Part shown: positions 1-13,203 of the stretch, piece by piece
Numbering within the stretch: the first letter of the stretch is position 1
Layout: every line of letters starts with the position of its first letter
Source: Trichoplax adhaerens
Taxonomy: Eukaryota > Placozoa > Uniplacotomia > Trichoplacea > Trichoplacidae
Direction of reading: 5' to 3'
Length of the DNA: 64,000 nt
Assembly (NCBI RefSeq): GCF_000150275.1
Contig: NW_002060945.1
Span: 3,123,172-3,187,171, forward strand
Translations under genes and position numbers: made by a program
Notes under the pieces: generated by a model
Told to the model about the DNA's origin: nothing
What the model saw: only the letters and a program-made list of their open reading frames with translations
Database searches by the model: none

Positions 1-2100
1 AGCTAATATCTGCCGTTAAAATCTGCTTTGATTTTTAGCAAATGCAAAATTATTAAAGTCCGAAATTAGAAAATATTGAGAGCAATGAGTAGACTTTGAT
101 AGTAAATTATCGGGGATACTTAAAGAGGAGGTATTGGCATGATCTCATCCTACCTGCCTGCCTGTTTAGAAATTTGGAAGCATCTTGACAGAAAATGGAT
201 GAATGGTTAGATGGATATCATTAACAAGATCAACTCATTGATATCGAATCTATGATTATTTATAATATATTTATGCTGATAGTATAATATGAATGAATAT
301 TGATATCAAGTACGATAACTCTTTTCTTAAAAATGCTGAAAGTTGTTGGCCCAAATTCGTTCTTATATAATTTTGTAATAATTCAAAATAACTATGTTAT
401 AATGTTGCGTTATGATAATAAATTGGAGAATCTTAACTTATTGATACCACTATTGAAGTGATGATAGTTCGAATATCGAAAAGAAGAGCGTAAATTAGTG
501 TTGGTAAAGGAGTAACTATCAGAATTGATTTTCTCACTACTTGATATTCTGCAGTAGCTAGAGAGCTACGTCTGCAATCTGTTTTCAATATTTGCTTCAA
601 TACATAGAGGACAATTGAACATCCTTTTACAGAATTAATTATAAGTATACTGTATACTCGTATGCATTATCTTCCTCAATTTTTACTTTTACTCTATTAT
701 TACCGTCGCTTTTGCCCTATACTATGACTATTGCATATACATTGTATACAGAATTTGTTCTTCATTTTACATATTATAGTTATACGTACATGCATTATGT
801 TTCAAAATTCTTACTTTTACATCATTAAGGTACTACAGCAGATGTCCTATACTATGACTATCGCATATTGCGTACGGCATTCATTTTTCATGATTTACCT
901 TCACTACATTCCTTTGCACCCTATATTAGGACTATTGCGTACTTGTTTTCATGACTTATGAGATCGTAATTTACTTTCACTACATTATTTTGCGCTGTAT
1001 ATTAGGATTATTGCTTACTTGTTGTATACGGTAGTTGTTTTCATGACTTATGTGATCATAATTTACTTTCACTACATTACTTTGCGCCCTACAGTATATT
1101 AGGACTATTGCTTACTTGTTGTATAAGGTAGTTATTTTATGACTTATGTGATCATAATTTACTTTCACTACATTGCTTTGCACCCTATGTTAAAACTATT
1201 GCATACTTGTTGTATATGGTAGTTGTTTTCATGACTTACGTGATCATAATTTACTTTTACGACATTATTTTGTATCCTATCTTAGGACTATTGCGTACTG
1301 CTTATACGCAACATTCATTTTTATAGTTTACGTGGCCATAATTTACTTTCACTACTTTACTTTAGGTATATTATGACTACTGTCGCTTATGATATTCGTT
1401 TTCATGATTTATAGGGTTGCAGGTTACTTTTACTCGATTACCTTCTGTCCTCTATTATGATTATTGCATACTTGCTGTATACGCATACGCTATCAGTTTT
1501 CATGATTTAGAGGGTCTTCATCGCCTACCATGCCAAATTTATTCTATAATACAGGTTCTACTCGTATTCATAATCGCAATCATCCTGTCTTTCGGCAGGA
1601 ATAGTCTATATTATTAATCGAAGGCGGTTATGAAGAAGGAATGCCGATTATAGATTTTGTAGTTACAACTTGATCAAAGACTTTTGCATGCGGGATAAGG
1701 CAGTCTAATTTAATGGATAAAAAGGAAGACCGAGCTATATAATATATAACTGGATCAAGGTCGAAAGCAGATGAAGGAGTATACTATAGTTGATTGGAGT
1801 ATGAGATTACTTTCGTAAGAATTTATTGCACTACACAAATAGATTGAACTGAAGAATAGTATTATAAAATTCGTGATGAGCTCTTACGAGAAAGAATCTC
1901 GCCCGGGCGATGCAGACGTCATCGAGTAAAGTCGAAAGATCACAAGATCGCAAGATCATAACGAAAAGCTCTTAAAAAAAATTAGCAGAGCGCAAATCTA
2001 TTTTCATCGTAAATACTAATTATACAGGCTAATCGCAATTTTTGGAATACTATTTTTCAGTTCACTCTATTACACAGTTATCAAGATAACTTCTTTTTCC
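1..2100. other. AT-rich non-genic DNA outside the 660-1515 array
   Basis: Apart from the 92-bp array I see no exon with plausible splice sites or protein similarity on either strand. 1620-2100 contains only short frames. Confidence 0.5.
660..1515. repeat. tandem array, period about 92 bp, about 9 diverged copies
   Basis: A recurring block containing a TTTACTTTCACTACATTA-like core, then 'ctattaggactattgc' and 'ttttcatgactta'. The core recurs near 675, 809, 893, 970, 1062, 1158, 1250, 1342 and 1424. Spacing is mostly 82-96 bp. Outer copies are the most diverged. Open frames inside it are by-products of the repeat. Confidence 0.85.
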
Positions 2101-2104
2101 TTTA

Positions 2105-2325
2105 CTATCAGCCAGTACAGTGCAGTATGAGGTTTGCTTCTATTCGAATTTGTACTGCTGTACAGGATCTTAAGGGTAAAGTTATCTTTCCTTAACTTCG
2201 ACAACTACAGTATAAGGTTTGCTTCGAATTTATTGTCCTACACAATTATCAGGTAAAGCTATCTTTCCTTTAGCCTCGATAACTACAGCATGAGGTTGCA
2301 TCTATACGAATTTAACATCGTATGT
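2105..2325. repeat. three diverged copies of an 80-88 bp unit
   Basis: The core 'cagtatgaggtttgcttc' near 2118 recurs in altered form near 2208 and 2285. Each is followed by a clause of the type 'gaattt...tacacaattatcaggtaaagctatctttcctt'. Confidence 0.6.
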
Positions 2326-2803
2326 TGTTGACTTTTGACTGTAATTGCTGTCGCAAAGCATCAGGTGTCCAATGCCTATTAATAGTATTTCACATCACTC
2401 TATCGGCAATCAAAGTTGCTAAGAGAAAGCATGTCATAGTAAATCATGTTATTACAGGATTAGGTGCCCATTCATTGAGTGTCATTCCATCCTCTAGGCA
2501 ACTTGATGAAAGAAACAGATGCTATAGTCGAGAACAATGTTCTACCGTACCTAATTCACGAGAGATTTGGATCGATACTATTGACTGTACTCTATGATTC
2601 AGATCAATCAAGTTCGATCTCTATGCGGCATTTTTGATGAAAGCTGCTGCCAGAAGTTACCGTCGTTGATTCTATCTATCAATTCTCCATTCATGCATGC
2701 TAGTTCAGCCCTCAAGCAAAGTTATGGAAAGAAATGGATGCCATAGTCGATAATAGTGTTGTACCGCATCGAATTCACAAGAGATTTGGATGGATGCTAT
2801 CGA

Positions 2804-3232
2804 CTGTATTCTATTCTTGAGGTCAAGTTTGATCTTTACTGGCTATTTTTGATGAAAGCAGCTATACTGTACTATGGACTGTATTCTATTCTCGAGGTCA
2901 AGTTTGATCTTTACTGGCTATTTTTGATGAAAGTAGCTATACTATCGACTGTATTCTATTCTCGAGGTCAAGTTTGATCTTTACAGGCTATTTTTGATGA
3001 AAGCAGCTAAACTATCGACTGTATTCTATTCTCGAGGTCAAGCTTGATCTTTACTGGCTATGATTGATGAAAGCAGCTATACTATCGACTGTATTCTATT
3101 CTCGAGGTCAAGTTTGATCTTTACTGGCTATTTTTGATGAAAGCAGCTATACTATGGACTGTATTCTATTATATTCTCGAGGTCAAGCTTGATCTTTACT
3201 GGCCATCTTTGATGAAAGCAGCTGTGAGAATA
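2804..3232 (+). repeat. 70-bp tandem array, 6 copies
   Basis: Units start at 2804, 2879, 2949, 3019, 3089 and 3159 with 'ctgtattctattctcgagg'. The middle units are exactly 70 bp and the first and sixth about 75 bp. Each ends 'gatgaaagcagct'. Older, longer relatives of the unit with the same leader ('agatttggatcgatactattgactgtactctatgatt') lie at 2500-2650, and the leader recurs at 2740-2803. The array therefore grew from part of a larger repeat. Confidence 0.9.
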
Positions 3233-3599
3233 GAACGTGGTTGATTGCATCGATCAATCCATTACCATTCAACTTGATAGCTTAACCGCTCAAGTCAAGT
3301 TGTGGCTAGAAATGGATGCCGCCGCGGTAAACAATCACTTCTTGTGGCCTAGTGGATCAAGATGTGGATCGATATAAATTCCATAGGATTGGAAAGGAAA
3401 GAAGAGTAGGATCCATCTTGACCCATGGAAATGCCCTAGCAACGGATTCTCCAGGGACTGGAGGTGAGCTGATAGAAGAGATGAATTGCTTGAGGTGACG
3501 TCTTGTTGTACACTCGTAACGCACAGCCACTTCAACTTTAGTCAAGACAAAGGTTTTCTTTTCTCGAGTCCATGATGTCCCTTTTGGGCCACCGTACGC

Positions 3600-4870
3600 A
3601 TAGGAGCTTTAGGTTGATTTTCTACAGTAGTGTACATCATTGTCGGCATTTTGTACAGACATGTTGTCCATGTATTCTTTTACAATTTTCCTCCTATTTT
3701 CGATTCAGTCCTACAAGATGTACGTATTGGTACTGACTGTGTAGTATACAGTACTGCAGAGAAGATTGAGCAAAGACGTCTGTACAGTGTACAGTACACT
3801 GTACTGTACTATACGTTAGTCCAGTGTACTGTACAAGGTTACAGTAGAATGTACAGTACAGTAGCGTCCAGTACTGTACGGTACAAGGATTGAAGTGACT
3901 GTGCAAAAATTGTCTGTCACCGTTTTGCATTGGCAGTCCGTACGTCCGTATTGAAGTGATTTTGATACAGTAAATAAACGAATGATGTCCAATCCAACGT
4001 CTTGAAATAAGTTGCGTCCTTTGCGATACAGTCTATACAGTCCAGTCTATCCAAAAATGGGCTGAAACGGCTGTACACTGTCCAGGACTGTACCGTGTGT
4101 AGTCTCCATTTGACCATTGGTTTCATGTTGGTTGATTTTCCAACTGGCAGCGGCCGATATGTTTAGACAAGTTTATTGAAGGGGCTGTGACCCGGTTGTC
4201 CTTGCTGGCCTAAATTGTAGAGTACAGTAGTCGAGTACTGTACACTGTACACACTCTCCGCCTTTTACAGTACAGTACGTACTGCATCTTGTGTTACAGT
4301 ACTTTATACTGACCATTGGTTTCATGTTGGTTGATTTTCCAACTGGCAGCGGCCGATATGTTTAGACAAGTTTATTGAAGGGGCTGTGACCCGGGTGTCC
4401 TTGCTGGCCTAAATTGTACTTGTAGAGTACTGTACAGTGTACTGTAGAGTACAGTCGCCTACTGTACAGTACTGCACACTGTACTGTACTGTACAGTACT
4501 CCATCTTTGGCAGTACAGTACTTTGTACAGTACTGTCCAATGGGCCTACAGTGTACAGTACTCTCGCCTACAGTAGTCGAGTGCTGTACTGTACAGTACA
4601 CTGTGCGCACACTGCCTTTCGTAGTACAGTACATGATACTGTACAGTACAGTGACTTACAGTACATACTCCATCTTTGGCAGTACTTTGTACTGTCCCCG
4701 GAGTCTACAGTGTACAGTACTCTCGCCTACAGTAGTCGAGTACTGTACACTGTACACACTCTCCGCCTTTTACAGTACGTACTGCATCTTGTGTTACAGT
4801 ACTTTATACTGTACCTGCAGTCTACAGTCCGCAACGGCAGGCTGGCAGGCATACTGTACAGTAGGTTGAA
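3600..4870. repeat. GTAC-palindrome mosaic satellite
   Basis: Dense overlapping words such as tactgtacagta, gtacagtact and cagtgtaca, many of them perfect palindromes (for example the 14-mer at 4486-4499). Larger blocks are shuffled copies: the segment with 'gtcgagtactgtacactgta' and 'ctctccgccttttacag' occurs at 4228-4310 and 4733-4811, and 'ctcgcctacagtagtcgag' occurs near 4561 and 4721. Long frames rich in C, T, V, Q and Y (for example 4437-4904) are artefacts of the repeat. Confidence 0.85.
4111..4418 (+). repeat. 199-bp offset direct duplication
   Basis: The 109-bp block 4111-4219 is repeated at 4310-4418. I see one difference (cccggttgtcc against cccgggtgtcc). The 90 bp between the copies is GTAC-type satellite that recurs again at 4733-4811. 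Confidence 0.9.
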
Positions 4871-7800
4871 GGCGAGCCGTGCCAACACAGTGACTGGACT
4901 GTAGAGACGGAGGCGAAAGGAGCTCCAGGCAAAGTGGATGTGGTGCGCGTTAAGTTGGATAACAACGCGCAATTTTCCCCTCCAATTCCTCGTCTTGTCT
5001 TGTATCTCTAGCGTAGTCTGCCCATTTGCTCATTCAATCCAATTGATTCTCTCAAGGCGGTAATATGGCGATCATCGTGTAGCGCATTTTGATAGCAATA
5101 TGGCGGTCGATGGTACCGAAAGTGATGAAGAATGTCGGGTAAGTTGCAAGTTGTCCATGGAGTCATTGGGTCATGGCCAATGGCTTGTCTAGTGTCTTGC
5201 TTCTCATTTGTTGTCTCATTCTTGGCAAGATTGCCAATGTTGTCATCATCATTTCCTGGTCATAGACAGCAGATTGGAATGGCTTTAAAAGAGAGTAGGG
5301 GGGGATAATGCCAATTAGGGCAATAGAGTCGAGTCGATACGATGGAGAAATGCACTTTCTTCATGCCTTGTCTTTCAACTGTAATGCATGCTGTAGTCGA
5401 TCCAACGCCAGCACTCTCTCCACTCCATGTTGATCATGGACCGCTGTCAACAGTGGAAAGGACAAGGGATAAAAATCACTTTCGATCTATCCTTCATACT
5501 GATCATCCAATACAGTCGATCGATCAGATCGATATCCTACCCATGCCAGTTCTCCAACTTGAGCTACAAAGGACAGACTATCTTTAACGCAAGTAGAATA
5601 ACCTATCCCATATCGTTACACAACGTCAATACTGCCAATGATAGTCCACATAACCAAGGACCTCTTGATTGAACGCCAAAGTGGATAACCTAAACGACAA
5701 GCAATCCAAACAAATAGTTTACCTACTGGATAAGGTAGTGGCAATCCAAAGGATGGATTGGCCTCTACTTGTCCAACCACATTATCCAATCTCTTCTTGT
5801 TGCATGACAATTTCATACTACATGAACCATCGTCATCCTATCCACTCCATCATAAGGGATCCAATCAACGACTGCATTAGACTCCTCATGATGACTTATT
5901 TCACTATAAAAAATCATCCATCACCTTATTTCACCATGACATAAAAGTTACAATGTAGCAATAGAGACAAGAAGAAGAATTTTCCAGTTGTTTCATTCCA
6001 ACTTGTCAATCACGACGTTGCTTTTACACAAACATAGTACAATCATGAACAGCATGAAGGAGAGAGAGCGTTCAATTACTTGTTGCCTAGAAAGACGGTC
6101 AACTTTGTCTACAATTTTAGAGTCTTACTTTACTAAAAATGAGTGCAAAGATTGCGTCGTAGACATAGGAGTAAAGAACAACATGAATCCCTTGCTGATT
6201 CTTTCTCTCCCTTGAACCTGTTGGACTTGAAAACTTGACGTGATACAGACAACCAGGGGCCACTTTGCGATCGTCGCTACAACTTGTACTGTACTAAACT
6301 ACCAAAGCAGGACTCCTATGGTGATGCATATTATTTTAATTTCCACCCAATCTTCAATTAGAGGACAACATACGGATTCAAACCAATTCAAAAGAATCAT
6401 TTACTTACACTCTCGATCCTTTGACAACTCGCCACTAGTGAAACAATCATGCTTACTTGACGAACAGTAAGGAATAGTAGAATAAAAATCCCTCCACTCA
6501 GGAAATCACTGTTTCTTGCTGGATTCCTGTTGTTATCACGCTACTATACAACAGTCTGAAAGAAGTGTATTTCGGTCCAAATTCCCACAAGTAGTCAACA
6601 GTAGCGAATAGAAATTCAAGATGGACTTGTTTAGTTGATCTCTTTTTTAAGATGGAAGGAGAGACTTTTTAGCCGGAGGGAATAACAATGTATATATACT
6701 TTTCTCCCATGATTGCAGTCAAAAGTCTGCCTACGTCGATAAAGTAGGACAAGCGTTGAATTAAACTATCGTCAAAATGGGGAAATAGAAATTGAATGGC
6801 CACAATCAATCATCCATCAATTTCTTATCAACAACAATTCCCTACAGATGGAAGATTGCTTAGCCAGATATTTTCAAGTCTGATTTTAACGCCGATACCG
6901 CATATTGAAATGGCTTCGGCCAAGGCGGAACATCGAAAACAATCGGACTTTTTTTTTTTTTTTTTTTCATACTATCCTGTTTATTATACGGAAAGCATTC
7001 AATTTCCCCAACTTTGGACTTGTATATACACGTTTCGTAATTTATCCCATCCAATTATTGTTGCTAATCCAGTATATACTCGTAGTCGATTATTAAAATT
7101 ACAATTTTGATCCCATTGCCTATCAATAAAGTGATCACTTTACAGTGATTCCGGTATACCATAGTGCAATGGCTATCACGAGAAGGGAAAATATTACAAC
7201 GCCTCAATCCCTTTCCTAATACAAATCAACCTACAACGAATAGGACGCCGATTCCAATCCATCAAATAGTATACATTAAAATGAATTATTTGTTTGTAAT
7301 AGAGTAGATCGGGAGATAAACCAATCCATACAGTGATAGTTGTACTATCGAGGTTGGCTATCATCATTGTCGTTAACGTCAAACAGTAGTAGTCGATTTC
7401 TTGACAGCAATTTGTAAATGCAGTCCATTGGATTCCAACCACAGCAATAACAGCCACTACACTTAGTAGATATTGAAAAAGAAAGGACGATGGAGTGCAA
7501 TCGATCATCCGCTCAATAAGTACACCATGGTATCTATCAAAATAAACCTGGGACAAATTTCTCCGATCATTCCTTGTATATACTGTAGGTAGTAAAGTAG
7601 ACTACATGGTGTTCTCCATGAAATTACCTTGGGAAATGAGAGTTCTAGTCCATACTCCTTGCTGTCCAATCCTAAAACACACTTTTTATCACTTGTATCC
7701 TTTCTGATCGCTATCAATCATTCTTATCTCCTATCTCGCTATCTTTACTTCATTTTGATCCGTAATCCATCCGATTGTGTTAAACCTTGCAGCCTTGAAT

Positions 7801-7950
7801 CTGGTATTCATCTCCTGACGAAAGTTGATTGCACGAAAAGTGTTGTATATCATCACCATTAAACAAGTTTGTTATTGAATGATATGACTAGAAACAATCA
7901 ACAGCATGACTAACAATATGGCAAGCGATGGATGGCATCAATTGTACAAA
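4870..7950. other. non-genic stretch with no recognised gene
   Basis: Slightly less AT-rich than the rest of the window. A run of 17 T lies at about 6951-6967. Frames here (up to 120 codons on the minus strand at 7194-7556) lack splice context and recognisable domains. A possible orphan first exon lies at 5100-5138: ATG, 13 codons with an acidic MAVDGTESDEECR product, then the consensus donor CGG|GTAAGT. No following exon was found. Confidence 0.4.
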
Positions 7951-7954
7951 TACT

Positions 7955-8860
7955 GCCATTTGAAGTAGTGTCGTTTTATTGCAATTTTAAACTGATTAAC
8001 ATTATGGCTAATAGCAACATTGCTAGCTGATCATCGTCTCATTTGAAGAAATACTGCAATCTTGCATCGTATAGTTTTACCGCAGTTCACATTGATCAAC
8101 AACCTAGCTAGTCGAAGATGGCATCACTTAAACGAATGCTGCGATCTTGCGTGGTATAGTTTAATCGCAGTTTAGACTAATCAACATTGCTGGCCGATCA
8201 TTGTATCATTTGAAGAAATACTGCGATCTTGCATCATGTAGTTTTATCGCAATGGACATTTAATCAACAACCTAGCTAGTCGAAGATGGCATCACTTAAA
8301 CGAATGCTGCGATCTTGCGTGGTATAGTTTAATCGCAGTTTAGACTAATCAACATTGCTGGCCGATCATTATATCCTTTGAAGAAATACTGCGATCTTGC
8401 ATCGTATAGTTTTACCGCAATTCACATTGATCAACAACCAATGCTACGATCTTGCGTAGTATAATTTGATCGTAGTAACGACTGATCAACATCATAGCTC
8501 ACAACATAGCTAGCCGATAAGAGCAACGTTGAATAAATGAAATACTACAATCTTGGGTAGTGGAGTATTATCGCAATAAATCCTGTAAACTAATCAATAT
8601 CATAGTTAACCCTATGATGGCATAGTGTAGAGAAATACTACACTACCTTCTTATAGCTAGCCGATGGTGATTGCATCAATCTGAAGAAATGCGTCATGAT
8701 ACGTTCTTGTGTAGTGTAGTTTTATCGCAATGAATCCTGTAAGCTAATCAACACCATAGCTAGACGATGGTGATAGCATCAATCTGAAGAGAAGTTGATC
8801 ATTAAACTAATCAACAACATTGCTAACGTAGCCAGCCGATGATAAACATAATTGGATAAA
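7955..8860 (+). repeat. two-level tandem array, 84-bp subunit, 168-bp higher-order unit
   Basis: Subunits carry 'actgcgatcttgc', '.gtatagttt.atcgcag', 'tgatcaacaa' and 'gctag.cgatgatgg'. A long near-identical block starts 'aacctagctagtcgaagatgg' at 8101 and again at 8269, an offset of 168 bp, showing amplification of a dimer. Copies decay towards both ends. Confidence 0.85.
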
Positions 8861-9690
8861 ATACTACGATATTCAATTACATTGGGTTAAAAACGATAGC
8901 ATGACCTGCAACTAGGGATAGTATAGCAAGGAATGCTAATTAAGCTTCATTTGATGTCGTGATTAGTAATGAGTTAGAAATAAGCTACAAACCTTTTTAT
9001 ATTCCATTGGAATGAACACTTTTAGCCTGAACCCTTCGTTTTACAGTCAACCAGCTGGCCATTTAAACAATAATGTGCTGAAAATCGTTGTATAATACTA
9101 CTGTAATTATACTTAATTTGCTTTATTGGCATGATGGGATCAAAAGTTGATCTACGCAAGATATTGTGCCACAGTTGTTAAAATTAAACAATCTTAGCAG
9201 TAATGATACAGACGTGCAATAGTCTGAATACTTTTTCCTATCATAACATCAACTATCTATGACCTCTGTTTATACTATCTAGTTTCGTTAAACTAGTGAT
9301 AGACAAGTATGAAAAGAAATTAGAAGAAAGATCATTCCATTAATTCAGGCGTCTTAGAGTTATCGCTTTGTGACTTCGAATACATTGAGCGATATTGTAT
9401 TCTATTTTACGTCGATAGTTGTACAATCAGTCTCGAAGATTACTTGTAATATCCAAAAACGATTTTCGTATCTCGTTGAATCTGTAATATGGTCCTTGTT
9501 ATTTATACCTGTGCAAAGTATAGAATCTAGTCTTTATCATAATATGCCTCATTTAATTGTGCCTTTTATTATGATATCCTTACCATTAAACATAAAATTT
9601 TACTTGTAAATGTTAGACAAATACAACTTTTCTAATGTTTTCGCCTGTTTTTCTTTCCTTCTGCTTTGGCCTAATTCATATACCTAGAGA
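8861..9690. other. upstream region of the PIAS gene
   Basis: AT-rich, no repeat family and no exon recognised. It should hold the promoter and 5' UTR of the gene starting at 9691, but I cannot point to a specific element. Confidence 0.35.
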
Positions 9691-12600
9691 ATGCTGAATA
9701 ACTTTCGCGTTCCTGAATTGCAACAATTGCTAACATCCTTCAACAGTAGAAAAACTGGAAGAAAACCTATGTTAATATCGAGAGCGCTAGAATTACTGGA
9801 AACTTGTGATAGCCGTAATGTAAAAATTAAAATCAGAGAAATATATAATTTACGAAATCACTATCATCATCAAGCATCTAACCACGTTGTCATACATAAC
9901 CATAATCACGTTGTGCCTTCCTACTCCAATCAAAGCAATAATAACAATACTAATTTTCATGTTGTAAATAATAATTCGAGAAATCAAATTGGCTGGTATA
10001 TTGGCGATCTCAATAATAGCACAAGTAAAGGCCATCGCGAATTCCATTTTGCACTGAATACGGCCAGTAAACTTGATTTTAAATCATTAAAGATCACCCC
10101 TTTTCATGAGCCATTGGAATCTATTTCTAATACATTCCTATTAGGTAAATAATTCAATAATATTAGTCTTGATAACTAATGAAAATATTGAGTCCAGACC
10201 ATTTTTATTTCATTTTACTTGACCTATTGATGTATTATTGCATGCCATACTTTTAATTGAATTATACTGTAATGATCGCTCAACTGATGTACGTATAACA
10301 ACTCCATCAACGAAATTTAGATATTAAATATAAAGGACGGTATTACGAAAAAGAAATTACTTTTACCTTGTCATCATCCCAAATTGAAATGCTAAATAAA
10401 ACTAGGTATTTATACTATTTTAAAAGGAAAAATTCATTTTCTACAGTCTCTACGTTACTTAATACACGTATGGTATTCTACTAAAAAATAATGACTTATT
10501 TAAATTTGGCACTGTAGACATCACATAAATAAGCCTGAAAATGAAAGCCTTCATCATTTATTTCTCCGGTAAAAGACTAATTCATATTTTCAATTGTAAC
10601 AGTAAATGACTAAAATCATTTATCCAATACCTAATCTAAATTATTAATTACCTCCAATTTTTTCATATTAATCGATCAGATTGGGGACAGTCGATTCAAA
10701 TGGCCTCTTTGCAGATTACTATCCCCATGCATTATGTGTTAAAGCTAACGGATCTTCTTGTCCAATACCGGTATTATAATGTCATACTTACCAAATATTA
10801 ATCAATCAGCCATTAATTTCTAATTCAACTTTTGTAATCAATTTTAAATAAAAGAATATAGCCCCTTCAGCATCTAACAATTCCAAATCTGGTACAGCAA
10901 AAAAATCCAAAAAGCCGATTGATATAACACAATATATTAATATCACTCCAAATTATACTAACCGAGTAAAAGTTTCCTGCACTCCACTGACTGTTGAAGT
11001 TAGTATAAATTCTTTTATGTCCTCTACCGTATTATTTTATAGTGTACTCACACTGTCCATGAAATTATTGTAATATTGATTTTCTGCATTTTGACCAAAT
11101 TAGAAATATTACGGTAGCATTATATTGGTGCGACAATCGACGCCAGGATTACTTTTGCAAAAAATTCTCGACAAAGATGATGCAAGTCAAGAGCAGACAA
11201 TATCCTTAGGTTAGTTAACATGCACATTGTTATTGTTAAACTTGTACCTTCAGCCCTGTAAAAATAGCAATTGATGTATACTTGCTATATTTCTTTTGTT
11301 CATTATAGTTAAAGAGAAATTGAAGCAAAATTCCGATGTTATTGTTACTACCAAATTAAACATGTCTCTTCAGTGTCCGGTAAGAAAACTTTGTTTTTTA
11401 AACATATATCTTGTTAAAAATATTCCGTTTAATAAGTCACTTGCTATATTTATAGTTAATGAAAAATCTAATGACCTACCCTTGCCGGTAAGTAGTCATA
11501 TGTCGGCCAATTGATATTTCTAGCTTATCAACCATCAATCGCTATATTCTAAAATTGTAATATATCAGTTAATAAATGCTGTTTTGTATCCCTGCTTAAG
11601 ATCTTCTTCATGCAAGCATTTACAATGCTTTGATGCAATGTCATTTTTAAGAATGAATGAGAGGTAATTAGCATTTCAAAAATTTCAATTATTTACACGG
11701 TAGATCATCATTTAGCGACAATTTACTTCAATATCTACTAATATTCAAAACTAGAAAATCAACCTGGACTTGCCCAATTTGTGAAAAAAGAATTGATTTT
11801 GATTCACTGTATATAGATGAGTATGTTGATTTATGGATGATGCAGTTTATAGACAAACTATTATAATTGCTATATTTAGTAAGACGCCATTTTTCTATGT
11901 AGTTATTGTCGTAAAATTATTGAATCGATTCCCGCTAACGTACTCGAGATATCATTCAATGAGGATGGTTCTTGGACTGCTGAAAATGAAGACGAAAGTA
12001 AATAATGACAGCTAAAAAATTTTTTCCCTTCTCGTGTTTTAACGTTTACAATAAAGTCTTACTAACTATATTTTTCATCTCCAAGAATCATCGAATGTGA
12101 TTAAGGATACAGTTGAAATTGCACATGTAGTTAAAGGTACTGTCTAGCACCCAAATGAGATATTATTAATACAAATATTATTAACATCGACCGTCATGAT
12201 TTGTAGACAAGCCCAAAGAACATAATAAATCGGTTGAGGTCATCGACCTGACCGCTGGTAGTGACAGTGAAGATGATAATTATGTTCCATTTGATGATTT
12301 ATTTACTGACTTTCAAGGGTAAGTTTTTGGAAATAAATACCATACATTTATCTATCATTTGTCTCCGTCACCTTTGACACAAAATATCATCCCTCTTGTC
12401 TAAATTTTAACGTTTTCGCTTTAATTACAGTGATACACCAGAACCTAAAAGATTGAAGTCCGATAGTCAACCGGAAAAAAGGGAAAGGCAGGAAATTCCA
12501 AATCATTCTGCTGCTATTACAACCGTTTTCCCTGATTATCATTTATACGCTGTACCTGGTCATAGCCAGAGAAGTAATAATTACTTGCCTAATGCTATGC

Positions 12601-13203
12601 CAAATAATTTACTTCCACATTTACCTATAACATCGTCTTTGGCACCTGAAATGAATAATTATGTATGCGGAACTTATGGTACGATAAATTGTCTTTAGTA
12701 TAGGATGCAGCATAAATTCGTCGTGTTTTTGATGTAATGTTACAATTCTATTGTAGATTAAGAAGGGAATCTAATTAATTAACACTAGACTCATTTTATT
12801 GATAAAAGGATATGCTATGTTATTTTTAATGCAATGCATCCGTATGTATTAGTGTAGTCGATTAAGCCTTGTCTATTAATAGTAATTTATCCATGATGTA
12901 ACATGAATGGCATCATAATGATAAGATAATTAATAGCTGACATTTGAAGTATAAAAGATCCTATTATTTCAATTTTTTTAGATACAGTAGATTCTGAATT
13001 TGCTAATACAATGTATCCTGACGAACAAGAAGTAAGCAAAGCCATCTTATTACCGGAACTATCATAACTGATGTTACTGTTTATTAAGAATCATTTATTT
13101 TTGATTTTAATAGTTTATACGCAATTGCCTTGGCAACCTGGCGTCAATAATAACACCTTCATCTAATCCTCCTAGTAGTAATAGACCTTCGAAAGATGTT
13201 TAA
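9691..13203 (+). CDS. PIAS: PIAS family SUMO E3 ligase, complete, 15 exons
   Basis: Nuclear E3 that transfers SUMO from UBC9 to transcription regulators. Exons: 9691-10144, 10321-10405, 10680-10770, 10855-10998, 11104-11209, 11309-11379, 11456-11487, 11601-11663, 11755-11820, 11903-11997, 12086-12136, 12207-12318, 12431-12678, 12982-13031, 13114-13203. They give 585 codons plus TAA with consistent phases. Domains seen: N-terminal SAP helix pair (RVPELQQLLTSF, TGRKPMLISRALELL; residues 5-35), a PINIT domain with the motif PIDITQYINIT near residue 230, an SP-RING (YPCRSSSCKHLQCFD then TWTCPICEKR, about 325-365) with its Cys/His ligands intact, and a SUMO-interacting motif VEVIDLT followed by an acidic stretch (about 427-442). 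Length is close to vertebrate PIAS (about 630). The start is the first in-frame ATG before the SAP domain. A short upstream exon, as in vertebrates, is possible. The gene lies tail to tail with the proton channel at 15603-17359. Confidence 0.95.

Noticed and set aside
4437-4904. 155-codon plus-strand frame and overlapping long frames on both strands
   Set aside because: Translation of GTAC satellite; composition limited to C, T, V, Q, Y, S and L. Open in several frames at once.
6951-6967. 17-nt T run as a possible terminator or retroposon tail
   Set aside because: No retroposon body or flanking duplication seen, and no RNA gene upstream.
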